DNA of 9,885 nt, from contig QMPB01000116.1 in assembly GCA_003648395.1 (NCBI GenBank), forward strand, positions 1 through 9,885, in the 5' to 3' direction. The DNA is from Bacteroidota bacterium. Its GTDB lineage: Bacteria; Bacteroidota; Bacteroidia; Bacteroidales; UBA1556. This document shows positions 1 to 6,018 of the stretch, piece after piece. The notes beneath the pieces were generated by a model, which saw only the letters and a list, made by a program, of their open reading frames with translations, had not been told where the DNA came from and did not search any database. Within the stretch, counting starts at the first letter, position 1. Every line of letters begins with the position of its first letter. The translations under genes were made by a program, and so were the position numbers.

Positions 1-108
1 GTTTGGTCGGCCTTTATGGATGGAGTACAGGACAATTATTCAGACCTTGATAGAGTACTTAATGGTGTTGATGAAGCTTTTGAAAATTCACCTTACTTAA
101 AAAAATAG
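1..108 (+). CDS. 3' end of an unidentified gene, cut by window start
   Basis: The first reading frame is open from base 1 to a TAG at 106-108 and gives the last 35 residues of a protein, ending in SPYLKK. The tail is acidic and looks helical (an LDRVLNGVDEAFE stretch). It loosely resembles the C-terminal helices of extracellular solute-binding proteins of ABC transporters, but the piece is too short for a family call. Only five bases separate its stop from the next ATG, so it is probably co-transcribed with the outer-membrane protein that follows. That it is a real coding end is inferred from the open frame and the tight spacing. Confidence 0.6.
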   Translation, partial: VWSAFMDGVQDNYSDLDRVLNGVDEAFENSPYLKK

Positions 109-113
109 AAAAT

Positions 114-788
114 ATGAAAAAAAATATAGTTTTATCATTATTGTTTTTAATGTTTGCCTTTGTAGCATTGGCAGACGGAACACCAGAGAAAGATAACGAG
201 CCAAACAAAACAAGTGATGATATTGGGAACTTCCTATTACCTGATGGGTTTTTTAACATCAATTACAATCTTGGTATCCCAATGGGAGATATGAAGGACT
301 TTATTGGTGAAAATTCGTATCGTGGATTTAGTATTGATGGAAGAAAATTCCTTAATGAGCATTTTACCGTTGGTGGTTATATGGGTTGGACTGGTTTTTA
401 TGAGAAAAATGGCCGAAAAACATATCCGTTAGAGAATGGTACCATTACAGGAATAGCTTCTACTACTTATTATAATTTCAATTTTGGAATTAATGCACAT
501 TATTATTTAATGCCTGGTGCAATGATTAAACCCTATGTTGGTATAGCAATGGGTCCTGTATATCAAACCTTACAAGTACAATTGGGGAGATATTATATTG
601 AAGACCAAAATTGGCAGTTTCAAATGGCTCCTGAATTAGGAGTATTTATTCCTTTTGGTCCAGAAAGTGAAGCAGGAATAAATACAGGTCTTAGATACAA
701 TCTAGTATCATATCAAAATAGTAGATATGGTTTCTCAAATGGACTCTCTTATCTACAATGGTATATCGGTATAACATTTGAATATTAA
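114..788 (+). CDS. Outer-membrane beta-barrel protein, 224 aa
   Basis: The protein starts with a Sec signal peptide: two lysines at 2-3, a hydrophobic core at about 5-19, and a probable signal peptidase I site after A18-L19-A20. An acidic linker with many Lys and Asn follows. From about residue 46 the chain alternates polar and aromatic or hydrophobic residues in short strands divided by turns (for example HFTVGGYMGWTGF, TTYYNFNFGINAHYYL, MIKPYVGIAMGPVY, YLQWYIGITFEY). It ends in an aromatic residue, Tyr224, as expected for a barrel inserted by BamA. Length and pattern suit a small barrel of about eight strands, of the OmpW or 'OMP_b-brl' kind. The substrate or role is unknown. The start lies five bases after the preceding stop, suggesting an operon, and a strong terminator closes the unit. 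Confidence 0.85.
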   Translation: MKKNIVLSLLFLMFAFVALADGTPEKDNEPNKTSDDIGNFLLPDGFFNINYNLGIPMGDMKDFIGENSYRGFSIDGRKFLNEHFTVGGYMGWTGFYEKNGRKTYPLENGTITGIASTTYYNFNFGINAHYYLMPGAMIKPYVGIAMGPVYQTLQVQLGRYYIEDQNWQFQMAPELGVFIPFGPESEAGINTGLRYNLVSYQNSRYGFSNGLSYLQWYIGITFEY

Positions 789-799
789 TAAAATAACTT

Positions 800-822
800 A
801 GGGGCTTTTAGCCCCTTTTTTT
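800..822 (+). terminator. Intrinsic terminator after the barrel gene
   Basis: AGGGGCT (800-806) pairs perfectly with AGCCCCT (810-816) across a TTT loop, and an unbroken T run reaches 822. This is the only GC-rich hairpin in the area and a textbook Rho-independent terminator. The next gene's ATG is at 823, directly after the T run. Confidence 0.88.
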
Positions 823-1779
823 ATGAAAATATTAGTCATACATAAAGTCCATACAGTTTTTGCAAAACTATTAACTAATGCTGGTTATTTGGTTGAAGAA
901 AAACTGGGGTTATCAAGAAAAGAAATACTCGATTTATTACCAAATTATGATGGCTTGATTGTACGTAGTGCATTAAAGATTGACAAAGAAGTAATTGATA
1001 TTGGGTGTAATTTAAAACTCATTGGTCGCTTGGGAGCTGGAATGGAGAATATTGATAGTAATTATGCTATTAGTAAGAATATAAAACTATTGAATGCCCC
1101 TGAAGGTAATAGATCAGCTGTTGGAGAGCATACTGTAGGGATGCTCCTTAGTTTATTTAATAACTTAAATAAAGCTGACAAAGAAGTAAGAAACGGCATT
1201 TGGCATAGAGAAGAAAACAGAGGAGAAGAAATTGAAGGAAAGACCATTGGTATAATTGGTTATGGAAATATGGGAGGAGCTTTTGCTAGAAAAATATCTG
1301 GTTTTAGGGCGAATGTAATTGCTTACGATAAGTATAAAACAAACTATAGTGATAACTATGTTAAAGAGGTAAACTTAGAGCATTTGCTTAAATATGCTGA
1401 TATAATTAGTTTACATGTTCCCCTTCAAGAAGATACATTCCATATGGTAAATCAGAGATTTATTAATTCATGTAAGAATGGAGTTTATATAGTTAATACT
1501 GCTAGAGGAGCTGTTATTGACACCAAAGAACTTGTTATTGGAATAAAGAATAATAAAATAAAAGGAGCCTGCCTTGATGTATTAGAATATGAAGGAATGA
1601 GCTTTGAAGATATTAATTCTAATAAAATTAATGAGAATTTTGAATTCTTAACAAAAGCAAAAAATGTAATTCTAAGCCCTCATATTGCTGGTTGGACACA
1701 TCAAAGTAATGAGAAAATGGCTGTTGTATTAGCTGAAAAAATAATATTTTCATTTAATAAAAATAGATTGTATCTTTGA
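823..1779 (+). CDS. D-isomer-specific 2-hydroxyacid dehydrogenase (D-3-phosphoglycerate dehydrogenase-like), 318 aa
   Basis: This is an NAD(P)-dependent cytosolic oxidoreductase that interconverts a 2-hydroxyacid and its 2-keto acid. The split substrate-binding domain covers about residues 1-98 and 288-318, including the VRSA loop (47-50) and GRLGAGMENID (68-78). The Rossmann domain carries the dinucleotide loop G146-Y-G-N-M-G151, followed by D169 at the end of beta2, which favours NAD. The catalytic set is complete: Arg228 in NTARG, Glu257 (29 residues after the Arg, as in D-lactate dehydrogenase) and His287 in SPHIAG. At 318 residues it is the short form without a C-terminal ACT domain, so the serine feedback of long SerA enzymes is not expected. 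The closest description is a phosphoglycerate dehydrogenase-like enzyme. The substrate cannot be read from sequence, and no serine-pathway gene lies nearby. The ATG at 823 gives the normal family N-terminus (MKILVIHKVH). Confidence 0.93.
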   Translation: MKILVIHKVHTVFAKLLTNAGYLVEEKLGLSRKEILDLLPNYDGLIVRSALKIDKEVIDIGCNLKLIGRLGAGMENIDSNYAISKNIKLLNAPEGNRSAVGEHTVGMLLSLFNNLNKADKEVRNGIWHREENRGEEIEGKTIGIIGYGNMGGAFARKISGFRANVIAYDKYKTNYSDNYVKEVNLEHLLKYADIISLHVPLQEDTFHMVNQRFINSCKNGVYIVNTARGAVIDTKELVIGIKNNKIKGACLDVLEYEGMSFEDINSNKINENFEFLTKAKNVILSPHIAGWTHQSNEKMAVVLAEKIIFSFNKNRLYL

Positions 1780-1781
1780 AG

Positions 1782-1797
1782 ACATTATATATAATGT
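1782..1797. repeat. 16-base perfect palindrome ahead of the propeller lipoprotein gene
   Basis: ACATTATATATAATGT is identical to its reverse complement. It begins two bases after the dehydrogenase stop and lies upstream of a -7-like box (1811-1818), about where a -33 element would sit. It may be an operator. Its AT-richness makes chance a real alternative. Confidence 0.45.
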
Positions 1798-1810
1798 ATA
1801 ATTATTTATA

Positions 1811-1818
1811 TATCTTTG
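1811..1818 (+). promoter_or_regulatory. Candidate -7 box for the propeller lipoprotein gene
   Basis: TATCTTTG matches the Bacteroidota -7 consensus TAnnTTTG. It would start transcription about 60 bases before the ATG at 1883. No clear TTG/TTTG -33 element is seen at the usual distance. An identical TATCTTTG lies 40 bases upstream (1771-1778), inside the end of the dehydrogenase gene. Confidence 0.4.
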
Positions 1819-1882
1819 TACTTTATTAAAACACCCATACAATCGTAATATATTCTATTTAAGTAACTTAACAAAATTAAAG

Positions 1883-3055
1883 ATGAAAAAACTAACATTA
1901 TTATCTATTATCTTTACAGTAGTTTTTTTTAGCTGTAATAGTGAGAACAAAAAGGTAAAAGAAACTAATCAAGAGAATGCTGTTAACAAAAAAGAAGCTG
2001 TTATTGCCTATTCTGATAAAACAGATGGTTGGTATAAATTTAGAGCCAATGCCAAAAATACTTCAAGAGTTGATTTTGAAACATCTATTAATAGACCTAA
2101 GGAATTTATTTCTTATAAAACTAATGACAGAATAAGTACAAGCCCTTCAATAGTTGATGGAGTTGCATATTTTGGTAGTGCAGATAAATCTATGTATGCT
2201 ATCTCAATAAACGACACTAAAGTATTGTGGAGCTATAAAGTTGATGGCGATATTAGATCTAATCCTACTGTTGCAAATAGTATGGTTTACTTTGGATCTT
2301 CTGATAAGAATTTCTATGCCCTTGATGCAAAAACAGGTGCTTTAGTTTGGAAATTTGAAACAGGAGATATTATTATGTCATCAGCAAATATTGATAATAG
2401 TATTATTTATTTTGGAAGCTATGATAAAAGCTTTTATGCACTAAACGCACGTAATGGTGAGTTAATTTGGAAATATACTACAAAAGATGCAATATATACT
2501 AGCCCTGCAATTGGTGAGGAGAATGTGTATTTTGGTAGCTTTGATGGCAATCTTTATGCAATAAATAAATCTACAGGTAAATTAAATTGGAAATTTAAAG
2601 CAGGTGAAGCAATAGCCTCAAGTCCAGCTTTGGCTAACGGTAAGATATACTTTGGAAGTGATGATCACTTTATGTATGCATTAGATAGAATAAATGGAAA
2701 TGAAATTTGGAAGTATGAAAGTGCTCAAGCAATTAATTCTAGTCCTGCTGTTGATGCAGAATCGGTATTCTTTGGTAGTTACGATTATAAATTCTACGCA
2801 ATAGATGCAAATACTGGAATAATGCAATGGGCTTTCCAAACTGAAGGGCCTATTCACTCTAGTCCAGCATTAAGTAAAAACTTAGTATACATAGGATCAG
2901 ATGATTTTAATTTATTTGCGATAAATAAGAAAACAGGGGAAGAAGCTTGGCGATATACTGTAAAAGACAGAGTTCATACTAGCCCTAGCATTGAAAAAGA
3001 CATGATTTTCTTCTGTAGTTTTGATAACTCATTTTATGGTTTAAAATCTAAATAG
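1883..3055 (+). CDS. Lipoprotein with eight PQQ-type beta-propeller repeats, 390 aa
   Basis: Residues 1-17 form a lipoprotein signal peptide. The lipobox FFSC places the lipidated cysteine at 18, followed by a charged linker (19-45). The remainder is a regular repeat array. The strand motif YFGSxDxxxYAL/I begins at residues 96, 136, 176, 216, 256, 296, 336 and 376. The conserved blade tryptophan is at 116, 156, 196, 236, 276, 316 and 356, while the equivalent first position, 76, is Ile. That gives eight 40-residue blades, i.e. an eight-bladed propeller of the PQQ-like/BamB fold (quinoprotein alcohol dehydrogenase-like superfamily). The N- and C-terminal strands probably close the ring together. 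No PQQ-dehydrogenase catalytic domain or haem motif (CxxCH) is present, so a binding or scaffold role on an outer membrane is more likely than an enzyme. BamB itself is a lipoprotein of similar length, but BamB identity is not established. It appears to be transcribed alone. Confidence 0.9.
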   Translation: MKKLTLLSIIFTVVFFSCNSENKKVKETNQENAVNKKEAVIAYSDKTDGWYKFRANAKNTSRVDFETSINRPKEFISYKTNDRISTSPSIVDGVAYFGSADKSMYAISINDTKVLWSYKVDGDIRSNPTVANSMVYFGSSDKNFYALDAKTGALVWKFETGDIIMSSANIDNSIIYFGSYDKSFYALNARNGELIWKYTTKDAIYTSPAIGEENVYFGSFDGNLYAINKSTGKLNWKFKAGEAIASSPALANGKIYFGSDDHFMYALDRINGNEIWKYESAQAINSSPAVDAESVFFGSYDYKFYAIDANTGIMQWAFQTEGPIHSSPALSKNLVYIGSDDFNLFAINKKTGEEAWRYTVKDRVHTSPSIEKDMIFFCSFDNSFYGLKSK

Positions 3056-3073
3056 TCATTATACGATAATCTT

Positions 3074-3116
3074 GAAAAGCTTCATTCAAATTAATTGGGT
3101 GGAGCTTTTCTCCTTT
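3074..3116 (+). terminator. Long hairpin after the propeller lipoprotein gene, possible terminator
   Basis: In RNA, bases 3074-3089 pair with 3095-3110 without interruption (16 pairs) around an ATTAA loop. GAAAAGCT/AGCTTTTC is perfect, and the inner half uses several G-U pairs. The pairing is therefore strong only in the + strand transcript, which fits a structure at the 3' end of the lipoprotein mRNA. The trailing TCCTTT is a poor U tract, so it could instead be an mRNA 3'-stabilising hairpin. Confidence 0.5.
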
Positions 3117-3133
3117 AGCCATGGCTTAGATAC

Positions 3134-3160
3134 AATTTGTTACGTTTCACTAAACAAATT
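3134..3160. repeat. 8-base inverted repeat upstream of tadA
   Basis: AATTTGTT (3134-3141) and AACAAATT (3153-3160) are exact reverse complements with 11 bases between. A shorter alternative, GTTT/AAAC, nests inside. It sits 51 bases before the tadA start and could be a leader hairpin or protein-binding dyad. A near -7 box (TACGTTTC, 3141-3148, one mismatch to TAnnTTTG) overlaps it. Confidence 0.35.
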
Positions 3161-3179
3161 TCTCAGCCTAAACACTAAC

Positions 3180-3208
3180 CCTTTACTTTAAACTTTAGCC
3201 TTTACTTT
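3180..3208. repeat. 10-base direct repeat in a CTTTA-rich tract
   Basis: CCTTTACTTT occurs at 3180-3189 and again at 3199-3208, with AAACTTTAG between, so the stretch reads as degenerate CTTTA/CTTTAAA units right up to the tadA start codon. One strand has almost no G. No function is evident. Confidence 0.4.
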
Positions 3209-3210
3209 CT

Positions 3211-3654
3211 ATGATAGATATCTATAACGACCAATATTTTATGAAAGAAGCTTTAAAAGAAGCTAAGAAAGCTTTTGAGAAAGATGAAGTCCCCATAGGA
3301 GCAGTTATTGTGTGCAATAATAAGATAATTGCTAGGTCACACAATATGACTGAAGAGCTAAATGATTCTACTGCACATGCAGAAATGCTTGCTATAACTG
3401 CCGCAGAAAACTATCTAGGAAGTAAATACTTAAATAAATGCAGTCTCTATGTAACTCTTGAGCCATGTGTAATGTGTGCAGGTGCAAGTTATTGGAGCAG
3501 ATTAGCCAAAGTAATATACGGAGCATCTGATGATAGATATGGATATAAGAAAGCTGGTGATAAATTATTTCACCCTAAAACAGAGATAATTTCAGGAATA
3601 ATGGCTGAAGAAACTGGAGAATTATTAAAGAGCTTCTTTAAAAAGAAAAGATAG
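3211..3654 (+). CDS. tadA: tRNA-specific adenosine deaminase TadA, 147 aa
   Basis: TadA deaminates adenosine 34 of tRNA-Arg(ACG) to inosine in the cytosol, allowing wobble decoding of CGN codons. The zinc-dependent cytidine-deaminase fold is complete: H56-A-E58 supplies one zinc ligand and the proton-shuttling glutamate, and P85-C86-V-M-C89 supplies the two cysteine ligands. E. coli TadA has the same residues one position later (57, 59, 87, 90). EVPIGAVIV (26-34), GASYWSRLAKVIYGA (91-105) and the KLFHP segment (118-122) are also typical. Length is normal. The ATG at 3211 is preferred over M11 because the family has an acidic segment before the MKEALKEA helix. The stop lies three bases from that of dusB on the other strand. 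Free guanine or cytosine deaminases share the motif but not the overall pattern. Confidence 0.95.
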   Translation: MIDIYNDQYFMKEALKEAKKAFEKDEVPIGAVIVCNNKIIARSHNMTEELNDSTAHAEMLAITAAENYLGSKYLNKCSLYVTLEPCVMCAGASYWSRLAKVIYGASDDRYGYKKAGDKLFHPKTEIISGIMAEETGELLKSFFKKKR

Positions 3655-3657
3655 ATT

Positions 3658-4632
3658 TTATTCATATTCATTCAACAATTCATCTAAAACTTGATTTACG
3701 TCATCAAAACTTTTAGCTGTAACTAATCTTAATCTGTAAGGCTTAATATTATAATAACCTTTGAAATAGCTAGTATAATGCTTTCTTATCTCACGTAGAG
3801 ATACTTGCTCTCCCTTCCATTTATTAGATAAAATAATATGTTCCCTACAAATAGCAACTCGCTCTACCATACTTGGTTTTGGCAACTCATCTCCAGTTTC
3901 AAATAAATGCTTTATCTCTTTAAAAAGCCATGGATTACCAATTGCACCTCTTCCAATCATAAGTCCATCAACCCCATATCTATTCTTCATTTCTAATGCA
4001 ATTTCAGCTGAAGTAATATCTCCATTACCAATAATAGGAATATGAATGCGAGGATTGTTCTTAACTTCTCCTATTAAAGTCCAATCAGAAACACCTTTAT
4101 ACAATTGATTTCTAGTACGTCCATGAATACTTAGAGCTTGTACTCCTATATCTTGAAGCATTTCAGAAAGTTCTACTATAGGTTTGTCATTATCATCCCA
4201 ACCAAGGCGAGTTTTTACTGTCACTGGTATTTTCACAGCATTAACAACGGCCTTCGTAATCTCAAGCATTTTTGGGATATCGCGTAGAAGAGCTGCTCCA
4301 GCTCCTTTTCCTGTAACTTTGCGCACAGGACAACCAAAATTAATATCTATTAAATCAGGATTAGCCTCCGCCGATACTATTGCTGCTTCAACCATGCTAT
4401 CGGTATTATGACCAAATATTTGTATTCCAATAGGTCGTTCCTTTTCTTCAAAATGTAGTTTCCGAAGACTCTTTTGTGCATCACGTATCAAACCCTCGGA
4501 AGATATAAACTCAGTATACATCATGTCAACTCCAAAGGGCTTACACACTGCACGAAATGAAGGGTCTGTTATATCCTCCATTGGTGCTAAAAACAAAGGA
4601 GTTCCCTCAAAATTTATTGATCCTATTTTCAA
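3658..4632 (-). CDS. dusB: tRNA-dihydrouridine synthase, DusB type, 324 aa
   Basis: This flavoenzyme reduces uridine to dihydrouridine in the tRNA D-loop, using FMN and NADPH. The TIM barrel shows the full family series: FLAPMEDITDPSFR (14-27) at the FMN site, YTEFISSEGLI (39-49), IQIFGHN (70-76), the active-site loop INFGCPVRKVTGKGAGAALL with catalytic Cys101 (97-116), VKTRLGW with Lys140, SIHGRTR with His160, IIGNGDI (190-196) for phosphate binding, and MIGRGAIGNPWLF (215-227). A helical tRNA-binding domain follows from about 245. Length is usual. The start codon is TTG (4630-4632): an in-frame TAA lies three codons upstream, and the next ATG is M18, inside the FMN motif. It converges on tadA and diverges from the CPBP gene across 168 bases. 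Subclass DusB, rather than DusA or DusC, is judged from the PMEDITD and GKGAGAALL motifs. Confidence 0.95.
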   Translation of the reverse strand: MKIGSINFEGTPLFLAPMEDITDPSFRAVCKPFGVDMMYTEFISSEGLIRDAQKSLRKLHFEEKERPIGIQIFGHNTDSMVEAAIVSAEANPDLIDINFGCPVRKVTGKGAGAALLRDIPKMLEITKAVVNAVKIPVTVKTRLGWDDNDKPIVELSEMLQDIGVQALSIHGRTRNQLYKGVSDWTLIGEVKNNPRIHIPIIGNGDITSAEIALEMKNRYGVDGLMIGRGAIGNPWLFKEIKHLFETGDELPKPSMVERVAICREHIILSNKWKGEQVSLREIRKHYTSYFKGYYNIKPYRLRLVTAKSFDDVNQVLDELLNEYE

Positions 4633-4687
4633 AATTGATTACTTTCTACTTATTAAATACTCTCGTTTATTATTTATATTCTCTCTA

Positions 4688-4716
4688 TTGCTTTATTAAT
4701 AAATAAACTAAATTTG
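4688..4716 (+). promoter_or_regulatory. Promoter for the CPBP protease gene
   Basis: TTG (4688-4690) and TAAATTTG (4709-4716) are 18 bases apart, close to the Bacteroidota -33/-7 arrangement. Transcription would start near 4723, leaving an A/T-rich leader of about 80 bases. Within that leader AATAAGGAT occurs twice (4771-4779 and 4794-4802). The second copy runs into the ATG. Confidence 0.55.
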
Positions 4717-4800
4717 CTGTCTTATTTAATCTTACTATTTTCTAATATCAATAGCAATAAGAACGGCGAAAATAAGGATAAATATATAACTTAAATAAGG

Positions 4801-5718
4801 ATGTTTAAAAATCTAATAGAAAAGAATTATTTACAATTAATGTGGTTTGGAGTAATCCTATTATTCTCATCATTAATACTGATGGGTTTAGGCTATATTA
4901 TTGGAATTGGCGTTTGGGGAGAAGTAGATGTTACTGCGGCACTAAGCGGTTCTCTTGATAATCAGAACCAGATAAATATTCTAAAAATGTTTCAAGTAAT
5001 GAATCAACTTGCAATGTTTATTATACCTCCTTTATCTTTATACCTAATAATAAAAAAAACTAAACCTAATTACCTATGTCTGAACACATTGCCAGATATT
5101 AGTATATTCTTTGCCCTAATAGTATTATTTATTTTTACTCTTCCTATTATTCAAGTAACTATAGTGTTTAACCAACAAATGGTGCTCCCAGATGCATTGA
5201 GTGGAATTGAAAATTGGATGAGAGAAAAAGAAGATATTGCAGGGATAATAACTACCAAGTTTCTAAATGTAGAATCATTTTCTAGTTATAGCTTTAACAT
5301 ACTCATGATGGCAATAATCCCTGCCATTGGTGAAGAATTAGTATTTAGAGGTTTATTAATGCGCTGGTTTAGTAAGTCTATTAGTAATATTCATATTGTT
5401 ATTATCATTACAGCTTTTTTGTTCAGTGCAATACATATGCAGTTTTTCGGTTTCTTACCACGTTTTTTGTTGGGTATTATATTAGGTTATACTTATTACT
5501 GGACAAAGAGTCTTTGGGCTCCGATTTGGTTTCATTTTATTAATAATGCATCAACTGTTAGCGTATATTATTGGGTTCACAAATCACATAGCGATATTAA
5601 CCCAGATGATGTTGGTAATGTTGATGAATCTGGATTAATAATAATTGCAACATTAATTTTTAGTGCAATTTTTTATTGGTTATATAAACACAGAAAAATT
5701 GAAGGAGAGATTGCATAG
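4801..5718 (+). CDS. CPBP-family intramembrane metalloprotease (Rce1/Abi type), 305 aa
   Basis: This is a polytopic inner-membrane protein with hydrophobic segments at about 13-37, 66-84, 98-122, 163-177, 195-213, 217-233 and 278-296. The CPBP (Abi) motifs are in order: E178-E179-L-V-F-R183 (motif 1, EExxxR), F208-S-A-I-H212 (motif 2, FxxxH) and H245-F-I-N-N249 (motif 3, HxxxN). These residues form the glutamate-histidine active site of Rce1-type intramembrane endopeptidases, so a catalytically active protease is likely. A hydrophilic loop at about 128-162 and a Ser/Asp/His-rich loop at 260-277 probably lie outside the membrane. In bacteria the family includes bacteriocin self-immunity proteins, but there is no bacteriocin cluster here, so the substrate is unknown. 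It is divergent from dusB, with its own promoter and no evident operon partner. Confidence 0.9.
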   Translation: MFKNLIEKNYLQLMWFGVILLFSSLILMGLGYIIGIGVWGEVDVTAALSGSLDNQNQINILKMFQVMNQLAMFIIPPLSLYLIIKKTKPNYLCLNTLPDISIFFALIVLFIFTLPIIQVTIVFNQQMVLPDALSGIENWMREKEDIAGIITTKFLNVESFSSYSFNILMMAIIPAIGEELVFRGLLMRWFSKSISNIHIVIIITAFLFSAIHMQFFGFLPRFLLGIILGYTYYWTKSLWAPIWFHFINNASTVSVYYWVHKSHSDINPDDVGNVDESGLIIIATLIFSAIFYWLYKHRKIEGEIA

Positions 5719-5815
5719 AATAACAAACATTTTATTTAGTTGAACAAGCAAAAAAACTTTCATTAATATACTAGGGCAAACATCTAAATTAATTTCATTT
5801 ATTAATAATGATTAT

Positions 5816-5830
5816 TTAGCATTATGCTAA
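5816..5830. repeat. 15-base palindrome
   Basis: TTAGCAT and ATGCTAA are exact reverse complements around a single T. It lies about 100 bases after the CPBP stop. The TTAGC...GCTAA shape resembles binding sites of dimeric regulators, but no promoter is visible beside it. Confidence 0.4.
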
Positions 5831-5838
5831 TCAATACT

Positions 5839-5873
5839 CCGTTGACTTTTTGTTTCTTACAAAGTCGCAACGG
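5839..5873 (+). repeat. Hairpin A of a compound inverted-repeat element
   Basis: CCGTT (5839-5843) pairs with AACGG (5869-5873), and GACTTT (5844-5849) pairs with AAAGTC (5861-5866). A two-base GC bulge lies on the right arm and the loop has 11 bases. The right foot abuts hairpin B, overlapping by a few bases. Confidence 0.55.
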
Positions 5874-5973
5874 GCTGGTTTACAATGATTTATATAAATT
5901 CGACTACTACTTGTAATTGCTTACATATCAATAATTTATGAAATCATAACCAGCCTGTCCCAATACATCGGGG
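5870..5973 (+). repeat. Hairpin B, a long interrupted inverted repeat, plus terminal small palindrome
   Basis: Three paired blocks are nested. GGCTGGTT (5873-5880) pairs with AACCAGCC (5948-5955), and the stem can extend three pairs outward. ATGATTT (5885-5891) pairs with AAATCAT (5941-5947). ATAAATT (5894-5900) pairs with AATTTAT (5933-5939). TACA is bulged on the left arm and the loop is 32 bases. Straight after comes CCCAATACATCGGGG (5959-5973), itself a degenerate palindrome. The layout suggests a folded RNA or a small interspersed inverted-repeat element. Confidence 0.6.
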
Positions 5974-6018
5974 AACTATTACTAATAGCAAATGCTTATA
6001 TTAAAAATGATATCATCT

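Noticed and set aside
59..262. 67-codon minus-strand open frame at the start of the window
   Set aside because: It overlaps the signal peptide and start of the barrel protein in antisense and has no independent support.
1062..1247. 61-codon minus-strand open frame inside the dehydrogenase gene
   Set aside because: It is antisense to the conserved dehydrogenase core and is a shadow frame.
1883..3055. PQQ-dependent dehydrogenase or BamB
   Set aside because: There is no catalytic domain or cytochrome motif for the former. For the latter, the eight-bladed lipoprotein shape fits, but there is no gene-context support, so the name is withheld.
4184..4411. 75-codon + strand open frame inside dusB
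   Set aside because: It is antisense to the most conserved part of dusB and has no recognisable features.
4801..5718. Bacteriocin immunity or abortive-infection system, suggested by the Abi-type protease
   Set aside because: No bacteriocin precursor, ABC exporter or defence gene is adjacent. Flanking genes are housekeeping, so only the enzyme family is claimed.
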